From positions 1 to 64,000 of the forward strand of contig NZ_BFAQ01000021.1 in NCBI RefSeq assembly GCF_002933855.1: 64,000 bases of DNA, written 5' to 3'. The notes below the pieces were generated by a model. It was not told the origin of the DNA. It did no database searches and worked only from the letters and a program-made list of their open reading frames with translations. The DNA is from Vibrio penaeicida. Lineage in GTDB: Bacteria; Pseudomonadota; Gammaproteobacteria; Enterobacterales; Vibrionaceae. A program made the translations under genes and the position numbers. This document shows, one piece after another, positions 45,328-53,197 of this stretch (position 1 is its first letter; each line of letters begins with the position of its first letter).

Positions 45328-45340
45328 CCGCCTGTATTGG
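45310..45340. promoter_or_regulatory. Inverted repeat over the terC promoter, candidate operator
   Basis: CCAATACAGG (45310-45319) and CCTGTATTGG (45331-45340) are perfect 10-bp inverted copies with an 11-bp spacer. Arm centres are two helical turns apart. The left arm is in the promoter spacer and the right arm is at the transcription start, so a bound dimer would block the polymerase. The right arm may also serve the riboswitch P1 stem. Confidence 0.5.
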
Positions 45341-45455
45341 GGAGTAGTCTACTAAGTACTCTTAGTTTGTATGTCGTCATCCCGTTAAGCGTTCGCTTTT
45401 CCGGCATACAAAAGTATAAGCCCTTACCAGCTTTCACTCTGACGAGACCAACGCA
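45334..45455 (+). ncRNA. Probable yybP-ykoY manganese riboswitch
   Basis: The leader carries both conserved blocks of the yybP-ykoY motif: GGGGAGTAG (45339-45347) after the presumed P1 strand, and GACGAGACC (45441-45449). Between them TTTGTATG and CATACAAA form a long stem. These blocks bind Mn2+ in characterised members, such as E. coli alx and mntP. The downstream gene is TerC/Alx-like, the classic target. An expression platform rich in TTGGTTGG and CCAAAA pairs follows up to the start codon at 45566/45578. Confidence 0.78.
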
Positions 45456-45577
45456 TTCATTTGCCAAAATTGGACCATCCATTTTCATTTGGTTGGTTAG
45501 GTTTTGGTTGGTTTGCGAGGGTGCACGCCTATAAGCCGTCTCTTCGCAATTAACTGTGTTGTGAAATGAGGTATTTA

Positions 45578-46534
45578 ATGAGTCCTTTTGCTTATTTTGC
45601 ATTTGGTGCGCTGACTTTAATGTTGGTGTGTGTCGATATTTGGCAAACTCGCGGTGGCAACATTACGGTAAGAAAAGCCGCGATTTGGAGCGTTATTTGG
45701 GTATTCGTTGCCTTGGCATTTGGCGTATCCATTCTGTATTTTTGGGAATGGTACGCTCCGGGGAGCTCGTATTCCTCAAGTAAAGCCGCTACCGCATTTT
45801 TTACTGGGTACTTGTTAGAGAAATCGCTTAGCGTCGATAACCTTTTCGTGTTTGCGATTATCTTTCACCAATACTTAGTGCCGGAAAGCTTGCGTCCGAG
45901 AGCGCTGCTTTTAGGTGTTATTGGAGCGCTCATCTTACGCGCTGTGATGATTGCAATAGGCGTACAATTACTAGAGCAATTTCATTGGATTTTGTATTTG
46001 TTCGCTGCTTTCCTTATTTGGACGGGCTATAAGCTAACGCAGCCCGAAGAGCAAGAAACACTAAGCCCGCTGCCGGAAAGGATCTTTCGTAAGGTTGCCA
46101 GAGTGTCTGACGAATACAGAGGCAATGCGCTTTACATGAGAGACAACTTAGGGCTCGTATTGACGCCGATGGCAATTGTTATAGCCATGATCGCAATGAT
46201 GGACGTGATGTTTGCTCTGGATTCGATTCCAGCCATATTTGCCGTAACGCGCGAGCCATTTTTGGTCTTGGCTGCGAATGTTTTTGCGTTGCTTGGGCTG
46301 CGTTCTCTCTATTTTGTTTTGCAAGGTATGATGGAGAAGTTCGTATACCTCAAACCAGCATTAGCTTTGATTATGATTTTTATCGGCATAAAGATGTTAT
46401 TGGTCGAAACGGAGTGGGCGATTCCAACCCAAGTATCACTTGGTGTACTGGTGGCTGTAATGGGAAGTGCTATTTTGGCATCGATTGTAAAATCTAGAAA
46501 AGACTCGGTAGAAGTTTTAACAGATGAAGTTTAA
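45578..46534 (+). CDS. alx: TerC/Alx family membrane protein (probable Mn2+ exporter)
   Basis: The protein is a nine-helix TerC-family member. The signature FFTGYLLEKSLSVDNLFVFAIIFHQYLVP has the acidic membrane residues, and IAMMDVMFALDSIPAIFAVT is the second-half counterpart. It ends in a charged tail. Alx-type members are linked to manganese export, and the riboswitch upstream fits that role. Two ATGs are possible, 45566 and 45578; the sequence before 45578 (GAGGTATTTAATG) gives the better ribosome site, making a 318-residue protein, versus 322 from 45566. Confidence 0.87.
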   Translation: MSPFAYFAFGALTLMLVCVDIWQTRGGNITVRKAAIWSVIWVFVALAFGVSILYFWEWYAPGSSYSSSKAATAFFTGYLLEKSLSVDNLFVFAIIFHQYLVPESLRPRALLLGVIGALILRAVMIAIGVQLLEQFHWILYLFAAFLIWTGYKLTQPEEQETLSPLPERIFRKVARVSDEYRGNALYMRDNLGLVLTPMAIVIAMIAMMDVMFALDSIPAIFAVTREPFLVLAANVFALLGLRSLYFVLQGMMEKFVYLKPALALIMIFIGIKMLLVETEWAIPTQVSLGVLVAVMGSAILASIVKSRKDSVEVLTDEV

Positions 46535-46545
46535 ACCGATAAAGC

Positions 46546-46983
46546 TTAAACAGATATATCTAACATAGAGCCAATCATGTCGTTGGAGCGAGAAACAACA
46601 CTTGCTCCAACACTGTTGTAGCTTTTTGCTTGATTGAGTTTCGCGGCAGCTTCGACGTAATCAGATTCGTCTCTGCTTTCATTGGTGATCTCTTCTTGTT
46701 TGGTGTCGCGCTCTTCTTCAGCGCTAGGTAGGCGGTTGAACGATTCTTGGTAGTCGGGTTCACTTTCTCGGGCAGCATCGGCTTCTTGTGTTTCTTCTGT
46801 TCGTTCTGAAGCTCGAACTTCTTCATCAGGCTGGATTTCTTGAATTCGCTCATCTTCTGCCATTTTTTCCGTGCGAGCTTTTTCAAGACGAGCTTCTTCA
46901 TTGAGCTCCTCTGTTGCTTGCTTTGCCATGGTTCTCGACTGCTGGAGAATGACATGACCGGAATGTATCGATGAGACTGGCAT
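46546..46983 (-). CDS. Stand-alone flagellar-rod-like protein with charged central insert
   Basis: The 145-residue protein has an N-terminal helix (SIHSGHVILQQSRTMAKQATEEL), a very charged Glu/Arg-rich middle (about 25-105) likely to be helical or disordered, and a C-terminal helix AKLNQAKSYNSVGASVVSRSNDMIGSMLDI. The two ends resemble the N- and C-terminal helices of flagellar rod/hook proteins, which pair in a coiled coil; in FlgC/FlgE the C-terminus reads similarly (Q-AYQANAKVI-T-DEML-LL-I). Small stand-alone proteins of this type exist in other Gammaproteobacteria. No flagellar gene is nearby. GAGG precedes the start. Family call is by pattern only. Confidence 0.65.
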   Translation of the reverse strand: MPVSSIHSGHVILQQSRTMAKQATEELNEEARLEKARTEKMAEDERIQEIQPDEEVRASERTEETQEADAARESEPDYQESFNRLPSAEEERDTKQEEITNESRDESDYVEAAAKLNQAKSYNSVGASVVSRSNDMIGSMLDISV

Positions 46984-47051
46984 TGATCGTTACCTCAGAA
47001 TCTACTTAAAGGTTAAACTTTAGCCAGTGAAAGTTCAACTTTATAGGGTAA

Positions 47052-47219
47052 TTACTCTTTAAAAAGGTGACAAATAGCCTCGATTTCTTCAGGAGTAAGC
47101 TCAATTTGAGCTCCGTTTTTGTCTAGCTTCCCTTCTATTTCTGTTTGTAGATCTTTCAATTGAGCAGGGGTCAACTCCAGAACTTTGCTCCTTAATTGTT
47201 CATATTGATGCTGTGGCAT
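47052..47219 (-). CDS. Small hypothetical protein, 55 residues
   Basis: The ATG at 47219 follows AGGA and gives a 55-residue hydrophilic, helical protein (MPQHQYEQLRSKVLELTPAQLKD...). It ends in TPEEIEAICHLFKE. An upstream start at 47249 is less likely. I do not recognise a family; two LTPxxL/I segments suggest paired helices. It lies between the rod-like gene and the FUSC gene, in the same direction, 68 bp upstream of the former. Confidence 0.65.
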   Translation of the reverse strand: MPQHQYEQLRSKVLELTPAQLKDLQTEIEGKLDKNGAQIELTPEEIEAICHLFKE

Positions 47220-47531
47220 TTTTCTGTTCCTAACCTTAATGATAGTCAATGTCTCATTTGCACCGATAGCGAAACTTTGTGCGCCAAATACTAACGCGAC
47301 CTACATTAAGAGCATCGAAATCATCATTTGTTCAATTTTTGTCAGAAAATGAGTGAATTATAAAAGATATGTGATCTTTACCCATAAACACATTCGTGAA
47401 AAGTGACAATGAAGAATATGGAATGCCATTAAGGGAGCACAAAGATCGTAAATGGATGAACGACATAAAATGAAGGGAGGGTATTGCTACCCTCTATTTT
47501 GTTGCCAGTTAGAATGGATATTGAACAACAG
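47220..47531. other. Intergenic region, no gene seen
   Basis: This 312-bp gap precedes the 55-residue gene and follows the FUSC gene (both minus). It should contain the small gene's promoter and ends in a hairpin at 47477-47494. A 43-codon frame on the plus strand (47452 onward) has no ribosome site and overlaps the FUSC gene; it is not believed. Confidence 0.5.
47477..47498. terminator. Hairpin after the FUSC gene
   Basis: GAGGGTA and TACCCTC pair around TTGC. A moderate T-run follows on plus and a weaker one on minus. Its position 38 bp downstream of the minus-strand FUSC gene suggests it terminates that gene. Confidence 0.5.
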
Positions 47532-49736
47532 TTATTGGGTGCTATTCGGAACTCTTACCGCAAATTTCGTCGCTAACGAATGAAGCTCAGGTAACATTCG
47601 ATAGATCAAATGAAGCTGTTGCAAGACCAATCGAGCCGAGCTTTCGTCTTCGTCTCGCCATTCGCTTAAACGTTTTTCAATGTCTGTTTCTTCGATACTT
47701 GAAGTATCACATTCTTCACATTGGTCATTCAATTGTTTGTAAAGGATCTCAAGGTGCTTGTGGATTGCTCGGTGTGAGTCCAAAACAAGCTGGTGGATCG
47801 TTTCATCTTGCAATCGCGTTCGGTGAGCACCCAAAGCAGAAACATAACAGAGTAATGCGTGATTCAACGTAAGGAAGCGAAAGCTCTCGTCGACAGCAGA
47901 TCGATACTTACCGGGTTCAACCAGCATGTTACTGATTGAAGAGCTCAGACTTGCGTCCTTATTATGTGCATCGCGCCGTGAAATACGATACGCCAAGGTG
48001 TCTTTTTTACCGACTCTATATTGACCAATAATTTGAGCGAGGTAGCTTTGGTTGGCGATAACCGATTCTGCCATCACTTTGTGCAAACGTTTTGAATGCC
48101 AATCCGGCAAGATAAATGCAACGGCCAATACCGCTAAAGCGCACCCGATCAGCGTATCGGTAAGGCGAGGCAACACAACGGCAAAGCCTTCACCCAATTG
48201 ATTGAAACAAAACAGGACTAAAAGGGTAATAAAGGCAGTGGCGAAGCCGTAATTATTAATACGAAAGGCAAAAAACAGAATACCGGAAAGTACTATAAAA
48301 ACGAGCTGGCTTTCTAGGGAGGGAAAGAACGTAAGGAGTGGTACACCGACCAATAGACCAGCAATTGTACCGATAACTCGTGCAGTCAGTTTTTGCCTAG
48401 TAGCACTGTAGTTTGGCTGGCATACAAAAAGGGTGGTGAGTAAGATCCAATATCCTTTATCAATGTCGAAAGCTTGAATTAAACCGTACCCAGCGGTTAA
48501 AGCGATAGACATTCTTATAGCGTGACGAAACAGGATAGAGCTAGGAGTCATATTGCTTTTAATCCGCAACCACATTGCTTTGGGGGTGTGTGCGGTGGTG
48601 TCGTCTAGCACATCGTCATCTTCGTTTTGCTTAACGTCAGGGTTGCTGACATTACTAAGCTGCTTTTCAACTGTAGATAAATTTCTAAATAGGTAACTTA
48701 ACTGGCTAAGCGACAGGGACCAATCTGTTCTTTTTTGTTCCTGCAAAAACAGAATTGAATCGTTAAGTTCATTTAAGGCTTCGCCGTTTTTGTCGTCGTG
48801 ATCGTATTGATTCCCTAAATGCAAAGATTTGGATATCTGCCGACAAGCGTTTGCTTGCGTTTGCAACAGGTGTTTAAAGCGAAAGAGCACATCGCTGTGT
48901 TTGAATTGTTCCGCTAGATCTTGATATCGGTAGTGGGTAGAGCTTACTCGTTCATGAATGTCTTGAGCGAGGAAGTAGATATTCAAGAATCTGTCGCTAG
49001 GGCCGTCTATATGTCCTCGCTTTGAACGAGAAAGTAATGTGGCTTTGCACTGGTTTAAGGAGGTAACTGTCGCGGCATTTAAGCTGGCTTCACGAATACG
49101 GTGAGGCTGAGGTGCCAAATTGGTTACAGGGTGGAATAACTCACTTTTGGCATCTAAATAATTGGCCAGTTCTTCAAATACGTTGCCTAAACTTTGTTGC
49201 ACCGGCTGCATGGGCCAAAATATTTGCCAAATCATGGAAATGAAGTAATACCAAGCCGAACCCGCCAAGAGCATAACAGGTTGAAACCATATATTAGGGC
49301 TTTCATGTGCGCCTAACATGGTATATATCGCGATCAATAGAGAGCCGAAGGCAATACTGGCGTAACGTGGCCCAATCGCTCCAAGCATTATGAAAGTAAA
49401 GGTTGAAGCGAATAATCCAATGGCGAAAAAAATGGGGTGATTAAATAGAAGTTCAATGGAAAACGCGGCGATAGCGAAACAGATAAAGGTGAGAATAAGC
49501 GCGCGTATTCTTCCCCAAAAACTGTCGTCGGTTTCAGCCAGAGCTGCGGCAATTATGCCTAAGATTAGCGGGACAATGGCCGTATTTTGTTCGTAAAACC
49601 AGCAAGGGATAACAACCCCAATAAGAGCAATAGTGATGCGAATGCTGTAATTAATGGTTTTATTAGACCAGTAGTGGCGAAAAATAGTAAATAGAGGCAC
49701 AGTTTTATAATTTCTTGTTTTGTCAAAGAGTAACAC
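47532..49736 (-). CDS. yccS: YccS-like FUSC family inner-membrane protein
   Basis: The 734-residue protein has two blocks of about six membrane helices separated by a long soluble domain, the YccS/FUSC architecture. Characteristic segments include PLILGIIAAALAETDDSFWGRIRALILTF, IALTAGYGLIQAFDIDKGYWILLTTLFVCQPNYSATRQKL and LPRLTDTLIGCALAVLAVAFILPDWHSKRL. Relatives export aromatic acids (AaeB) or have unknown roles; YccS itself is uncharacterised. The best start is GTG at 49736, just after a dyad; no good ribosome site is visible, so the start is uncertain. Confidence 0.87.
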   Translation of the reverse strand: MLLFDKTRNYKTVPLFTIFRHYWSNKTINYSIRITIALIGVVIPCWFYEQNTAIVPLILGIIAAALAETDDSFWGRIRALILTFICFAIAAFSIELLFNHPIFFAIGLFASTFTFIMLGAIGPRYASIAFGSLLIAIYTMLGAHESPNIWFQPVMLLAGSAWYYFISMIWQIFWPMQPVQQSLGNVFEELANYLDAKSELFHPVTNLAPQPHRIREASLNAATVTSLNQCKATLLSRSKRGHIDGPSDRFLNIYFLAQDIHERVSSTHYRYQDLAEQFKHSDVLFRFKHLLQTQANACRQISKSLHLGNQYDHDDKNGEALNELNDSILFLQEQKRTDWSLSLSQLSYLFRNLSTVEKQLSNVSNPDVKQNEDDDVLDDTTAHTPKAMWLRIKSNMTPSSILFRHAIRMSIALTAGYGLIQAFDIDKGYWILLTTLFVCQPNYSATRQKLTARVIGTIAGLLVGVPLLTFFPSLESQLVFIVLSGILFFAFRINNYGFATAFITLLVLFCFNQLGEGFAVVLPRLTDTLIGCALAVLAVAFILPDWHSKRLHKVMAESVIANQSYLAQIIGQYRVGKKDTLAYRISRRDAHNKDASLSSSISNMLVEPGKYRSAVDESFRFLTLNHALLCYVSALGAHRTRLQDETIHQLVLDSHRAIHKHLEILYKQLNDQCEECDTSSIEETDIEKRLSEWRDEDESSARLVLQQLHLIYRMLPELHSLATKFAVRVPNSTQ

Positions 49737-49737
49737 G

Positions 49738-49754
49738 CGTTAGTGTAACTAACG
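49738..49754. promoter_or_regulatory. Dyad directly before the YccS-like gene start
   Basis: CGTTAGT (49738-49744) and ACTAACG (49748-49754) are perfect inverted copies with a GTA spacer. The repeat starts one base from the GTG codon, covering the ribosome-site region. It could be an operator or an RNA hairpin that limits translation. Confidence 0.45.
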
Positions 49755-49899
49755 ACAGTATCAAGGATATGACTTAGCACCAAGAAAAAGTGTGAATGGT
49801 GAATTAATAGGCGATGAGCTGAGACTTAGCGTTGTTCTACAACCCGGTGTGATTTAAGATTCCTCTTAGACCAAATAATACCGAATCAGGGTTCAGTAA

Positions 49900-51966
49900 A
49901 TGCAGTTAGCGGCATCACGATCTGCCAAGTTTTTAATTCAGACGGAATACAATGAAGTCAGTGTCGAAGACGACAAACTGGTTTTGAACTCTGCGCAAAG
50001 TGAAGAGCATATTCCCTTTTCGGTATGGGATGGATCTATTACATTGAAGCGTGGGTTAGTCTGGGGCAGTTTAGTTTTTCATGCACATGAAAAAAACAGC
50101 ACTCAACAAGCTTGGTTGGTGCAAGGCTTACCTTGGGCGGACTGCAACGCCTTTATTCAATACGCTCAGAAAGAATATTCTGATTGGCATTATCACCAAT
50201 GCCAGAGCCTAAACGAAAAACTGCCCGCATGGCGCGAAGCACTTACCCTAATTAGAAACCAGCCTGCTTATCTACAAACCTCCCAACTTCAAAGCTGGAC
50301 GGACAACGTCGTCAACGATTTTTCTCAGTTGAATATGAGCTTAGAAGAAGCCGAGCAACGAATGCCCAAAGCGATGGTTGAGGTATCAGACTGGTTAGGA
50401 AATGGGGCTGAGAATCAGAAATCACGTAATTTAGAATGGCTAGAGAAAGAGCGTGAATATTGGCAAGTCTTGTTTGCACAGTGCGAATCGAGCCCGCTCA
50501 ATCTTTCTCAGCAACAAGCTGTTTTGATGAACAATGACCACAACCTGATATTGGCTGGAGCGGGAACGGGTAAAACAAGCGTCCTCACGGCACGCGTATC
50601 TTATTTGCTTCAAAGCCATCAAGCCAAACCAGAAGAATTGCTGATGGTGGCGTTTGGGCGCGATGCGGCAGACGAAATGCGTCAGCGCTTAGAAAGCAAA
50701 TTAGGCAGTGATGGGCATGCCATTACGGTAAAAACATTTCATCAATTAGGGTTAGAGATCATTCGTCATGTTGAAAGTGAGTCGATAGAAATTACGCCAT
50801 TGGCAACCAACGACAGCATGAAGCAAGCGTGGTGTGTTCAATGGCTAAAACAACATTGGGCAACGCAAAATCAATTTAAGCGCTGGCAAAAACACCTATC
50901 TCAATGGCCGATTGCCTATTTAAAAGGGGATGAAGAGCTAGGGTCCCAGTCCGAGAACCCTAAACTCATCGCGTGGTTACAAAAGCAGCTAGAACAGTTG
51001 TGTGCAATGAACATTGGCAAAAAACAAATACAGCAGCGCATTATCGATCATGAAGACTATTCTCGTTTAAACAGTGAATTGCAGCTTGTTTGGCCATGTT
51101 ATCAAGCGTGGGGTCAAATGCTAAAAGACAACAACCAAATCGATTTTCACACCATGATCACTAAAGCAACCAAATATGTTGCTAGCGGTAAATACCGACC
51201 TCAGTGGCGCTATGTCATGGTCGATGAATATCAAGATATCTCACCTGCGCGGCTTGAATTGTTGGAGGCGATTTGCCACCAACCAAAAACTAAGCAGCAA
51301 GCATCCCTATATGCTGTAGGAGATGATTGGCAGGCGATTTATCGGTTTGCTGGTGCTGATGTGAGCCTAACAACAGATTTCGATTCTCGATTCCCTGGTG
51401 CCTCAATCCATTACTTGGATACCACGTACCGCTTTAACAATATGCTAGGGGAAGTCGCCAATAAGTTCATACAACAGAATCCATCTCAATTGCATAAAAA
51501 TGTGACAAGCCACAAGATGGTGAAACAAAAGTCTATTACTTTGTTGCATATGTCTATACTTGAAAAATCCCTTCTGGAACTAGACAAAAAACAGACCTCA
51601 AAAAAAGAGGTATTACTACTAGGGCGTAATCATTACCACTGTCCTGAGCAACTAAAAGATTGGCAAAAATCCTGCTCACATTTGGACTTAAAGTTTATGA
51701 CGTGTCATGCAAGTAAAGGTCAAGAAGCGGATTTTGTCTTTATTTTGAGTGTTGATGAAGGTCAGTTCCCAGCGATGGAACGACAACACCATCTCGATAG
51801 TGCACTTATTCAAACCCAAGATACATATGCCCATGCGGAAGAGCGTCGTTTATTTTACGTTGCTTTGACTCGGGCAAAATCTAAAGCGTGGGTAATGTAC
51901 GGCGCTCAACCTTCTGTATTTGTAGAAGAACTGAGAGAAGGAGGTTACCCCGTTATCAAAAAATAA
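49900..51966 (+). CDS. helD: DNA helicase IV (HelD-like, superfamily 1)
   Basis: This 688-residue protein is close in length to E. coli HelD (684). It has an N-terminal domain of about 190 residues (VLVQGLPWADCNAFI-type) and then an SF1 helicase core. The core contains a Walker A loop GAGTGKT at 220-226, motif II DEYQD at 442-446, motif III VGDDWQAIYRFAGAD, motif IV LDTTYRFN, and motifs V/VI (TCHASKGQEADFVF, RRLFYVALTRAK). It unwinds DNA in the 3'-5' direction and helps in repair or replication restart. It is 164 bp from the divergent YccS-like gene. Confidence 0.92.
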   Translation: MQLAASRSAKFLIQTEYNEVSVEDDKLVLNSAQSEEHIPFSVWDGSITLKRGLVWGSLVFHAHEKNSTQQAWLVQGLPWADCNAFIQYAQKEYSDWHYHQCQSLNEKLPAWREALTLIRNQPAYLQTSQLQSWTDNVVNDFSQLNMSLEEAEQRMPKAMVEVSDWLGNGAENQKSRNLEWLEKEREYWQVLFAQCESSPLNLSQQQAVLMNNDHNLILAGAGTGKTSVLTARVSYLLQSHQAKPEELLMVAFGRDAADEMRQRLESKLGSDGHAITVKTFHQLGLEIIRHVESESIEITPLATNDSMKQAWCVQWLKQHWATQNQFKRWQKHLSQWPIAYLKGDEELGSQSENPKLIAWLQKQLEQLCAMNIGKKQIQQRIIDHEDYSRLNSELQLVWPCYQAWGQMLKDNNQIDFHTMITKATKYVASGKYRPQWRYVMVDEYQDISPARLELLEAICHQPKTKQQASLYAVGDDWQAIYRFAGADVSLTTDFDSRFPGASIHYLDTTYRFNNMLGEVANKFIQQNPSQLHKNVTSHKMVKQKSITLLHMSILEKSLLELDKKQTSKKEVLLLGRNHYHCPEQLKDWQKSCSHLDLKFMTCHASKGQEADFVFILSVDEGQFPAMERQHHLDSALIQTQDTYAHAEERRLFYVALTRAKSKAWVMYGAQPSVFVEELREGGYPVIKK

Positions 51967-51982
51967 ATAGGCTAGGGTAACC

Positions 51983-52582
51983 ATGAATATCGGGATTTTT
52001 ATCTATGAATACGCAGAACCCATCGACTTTACCGGTCCTTACGAAGTGTTTGCGACGGCTAATAAGTTCGCAGCAAACTACGACGCGCAGTTTCTCCCTT
52101 ATCTGATCAGTGAATCTGGCGATACCATTACCGCAAGACATGGCTATCAAGTGGTTCCACATCGCTCCATACATAATCACCCAGAATTAGATGTATTGAT
52201 TATTTCAGGAGGTGTATACGCCCATGAAATGAAAAACAGCCGAGTGATTCGTTGGCTTCAGGAGCAATCAACGAAAGTTAACATTGTTTCCTCTGTTTGC
52301 AGTGGCATATTTTTGCTTGCGCAAGCCAAGCTGCTTACCGACAGGCGCGTAACAGCTCATAAGCAACATTTAGATGATCTCGCACAGCAATTTCCAGATG
52401 TGAAACTTGTTAAAGATGTTCGTTGGGTAGAGGATGGAGAAATCATTACGTCTGCAGGGATGACGGCAGGGATAGACATGAGCTTACAACTTGTATCCCG
52501 ACTTTCGAAAATGGAACTTGCCTTAAAAACTGCAGATCAGCTCGACTTTAATTGGAGAAGCAAACATGTCGTCGCCTATTGA
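51983..52582 (+). CDS. DJ-1/PfpI family protein
   Basis: The 199-residue protein has a class I glutamine amidotransferase-like fold. The early acidic residue lies in PIDFTGPYEVFATANKF, LDVLIISGGVYA follows, and the nucleophile cysteine is in IVSSVCSGIFLLAQAKLLTDRRVTAHKQH. The VCSG elbow and following RRVTAH pattern match the amidase/isonitrile-hydratase-like DJ-1/PfpI subgroup that also forms the sensor half of GlxA-type regulators. The reaction is not known. It overlaps the next gene by 17 bp, so both are co-expressed. Confidence 0.87.
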   Translation: MNIGIFIYEYAEPIDFTGPYEVFATANKFAANYDAQFLPYLISESGDTITARHGYQVVPHRSIHNHPELDVLIISGGVYAHEMKNSRVIRWLQEQSTKVNIVSSVCSGIFLLAQAKLLTDRRVTAHKQHLDDLAQQFPDVKLVKDVRWVEDGEIITSAGMTAGIDMSLQLVSRLSKMELALKTADQLDFNWRSKHVVAY

Positions 52583-52931
52583 CTTTGAACATCATTCAAT
52601 CAATTACATAGAATTTGCTGCAAACAACCTAAAAGAAACCAAGCTGTTTTTTGAGAAAGCGTTTCAATGGGAGTTTACGGATTATGGTGAAGAGTACACC
52701 GCTTTTACCGCGAAGGGCTTAATGGGTGGGTTCTTTCAGTCGGATGTAGTAAGTGCAACAATAGATGGGGCGCCGCTTCTTGTTTTGTTCAGCCATGATC
52801 TTGAAAACTCTTTCGAGGTAGTTAAATCCCAAGGCGTGGAAATTACCCGACCTATTTTTGAATTCCCAGGTGGGCGTCGATTTCAGTTTAAAGAGCCCAG
52901 TGGCAACGAATTAGCTGTATGGGGTGAATAG
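52566..52931 (+). CDS. VOC superfamily (glyoxalase-like) protein
   Basis: The 121-residue protein has a glyoxalase/bleomycin-resistance fold: INYIEFAANNLKETKLFFEKAFQWEFTDYG at the start, TRPIFEFPGGRRFQFKEPSGNELAVW at the end, with the metal ligands expected at His and Glu positions (HSINYIEFAA; GNELAVW). It overlaps the DJ-1/PfpI gene by 17 bp. Such small VOC proteins may handle lactoylglutathione-like or other adducts; the substrate is unknown. Confidence 0.86.
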   Translation: MSSPIDFEHHSINYIEFAANNLKETKLFFEKAFQWEFTDYGEEYTAFTAKGLMGGFFQSDVVSATIDGAPLLVLFSHDLENSFEVVKSQGVEITRPIFEFPGGRRFQFKEPSGNELAVWGE

Positions 52932-52977
52932 CAAAAATTAAAGTCACGTAGTTAAAGTAGGATGGGCTTCAAGGTCC

Positions 52978-53033
52978 TTATATCTGCATGATATGCATCA
53001 AGATCATTATATCTATATGATATGCATTAAATT
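52978..53033. repeat. Two 27-bp direct repeats upstream of the YceI gene
   Basis: Two related copies (52978-53004 and 53007-53033) lie 29 bp apart. Each contains TATCTNNATGATATGCAT; the first includes a TGCAT-GAT-ATGCA inverted repeat. This spacing and symmetry suggest tandem protein-binding sites for the YceI gene or for the structured element that follows. Confidence 0.6.
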
Positions 53034-53052
53034 TATTATCTATGAGACATTC

Positions 53053-53120
53053 GGCTGTGATTTACTAACACGAATAATGCGTAAGCGCGGTTCGTCTTAC
53101 AAATTCACAGCCTTTTCTTT
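53053..53120 (+). ncRNA. Structured element with terminator-like end, possible leader or small RNA
   Basis: GGCTGTGA (53053-53060) pairs with TCACAGCC (53105-53112), and inside it GTAAG (53081-53085) pairs with CTTAC (53096-53100). TTTTCTTT follows. The fold is a long stem with an inner hairpin and a U-rich end, lying between the 27-bp repeats and the YceI gene. It may be a terminator of the upstream operon with a long loop, or a short RNA. No known family is recognised. Confidence 0.4.
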
Positions 53121-53197
53121 ATATGCAGTTCAAACGTACATAGTGTAAATGGCTCGCTAAAGAAAAAGGGCGTTAAGAATCTCGAAAGGAATTGAGT

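Noticed and set aside
46575-46955. 126-codon Lys/Ser-rich frame overlapping the rod-like gene
   Set aside because: Same strand, shifted frame of the charged region; the frame at 46546-46983 has the better ribosome site and recognisable end helices.
47452-47583. 43-codon plus-strand frame after the 47220-47531 gap
   Set aside because: No ribosome site, overlaps the terminator hairpin and is antisense to the end of the YccS-like gene.
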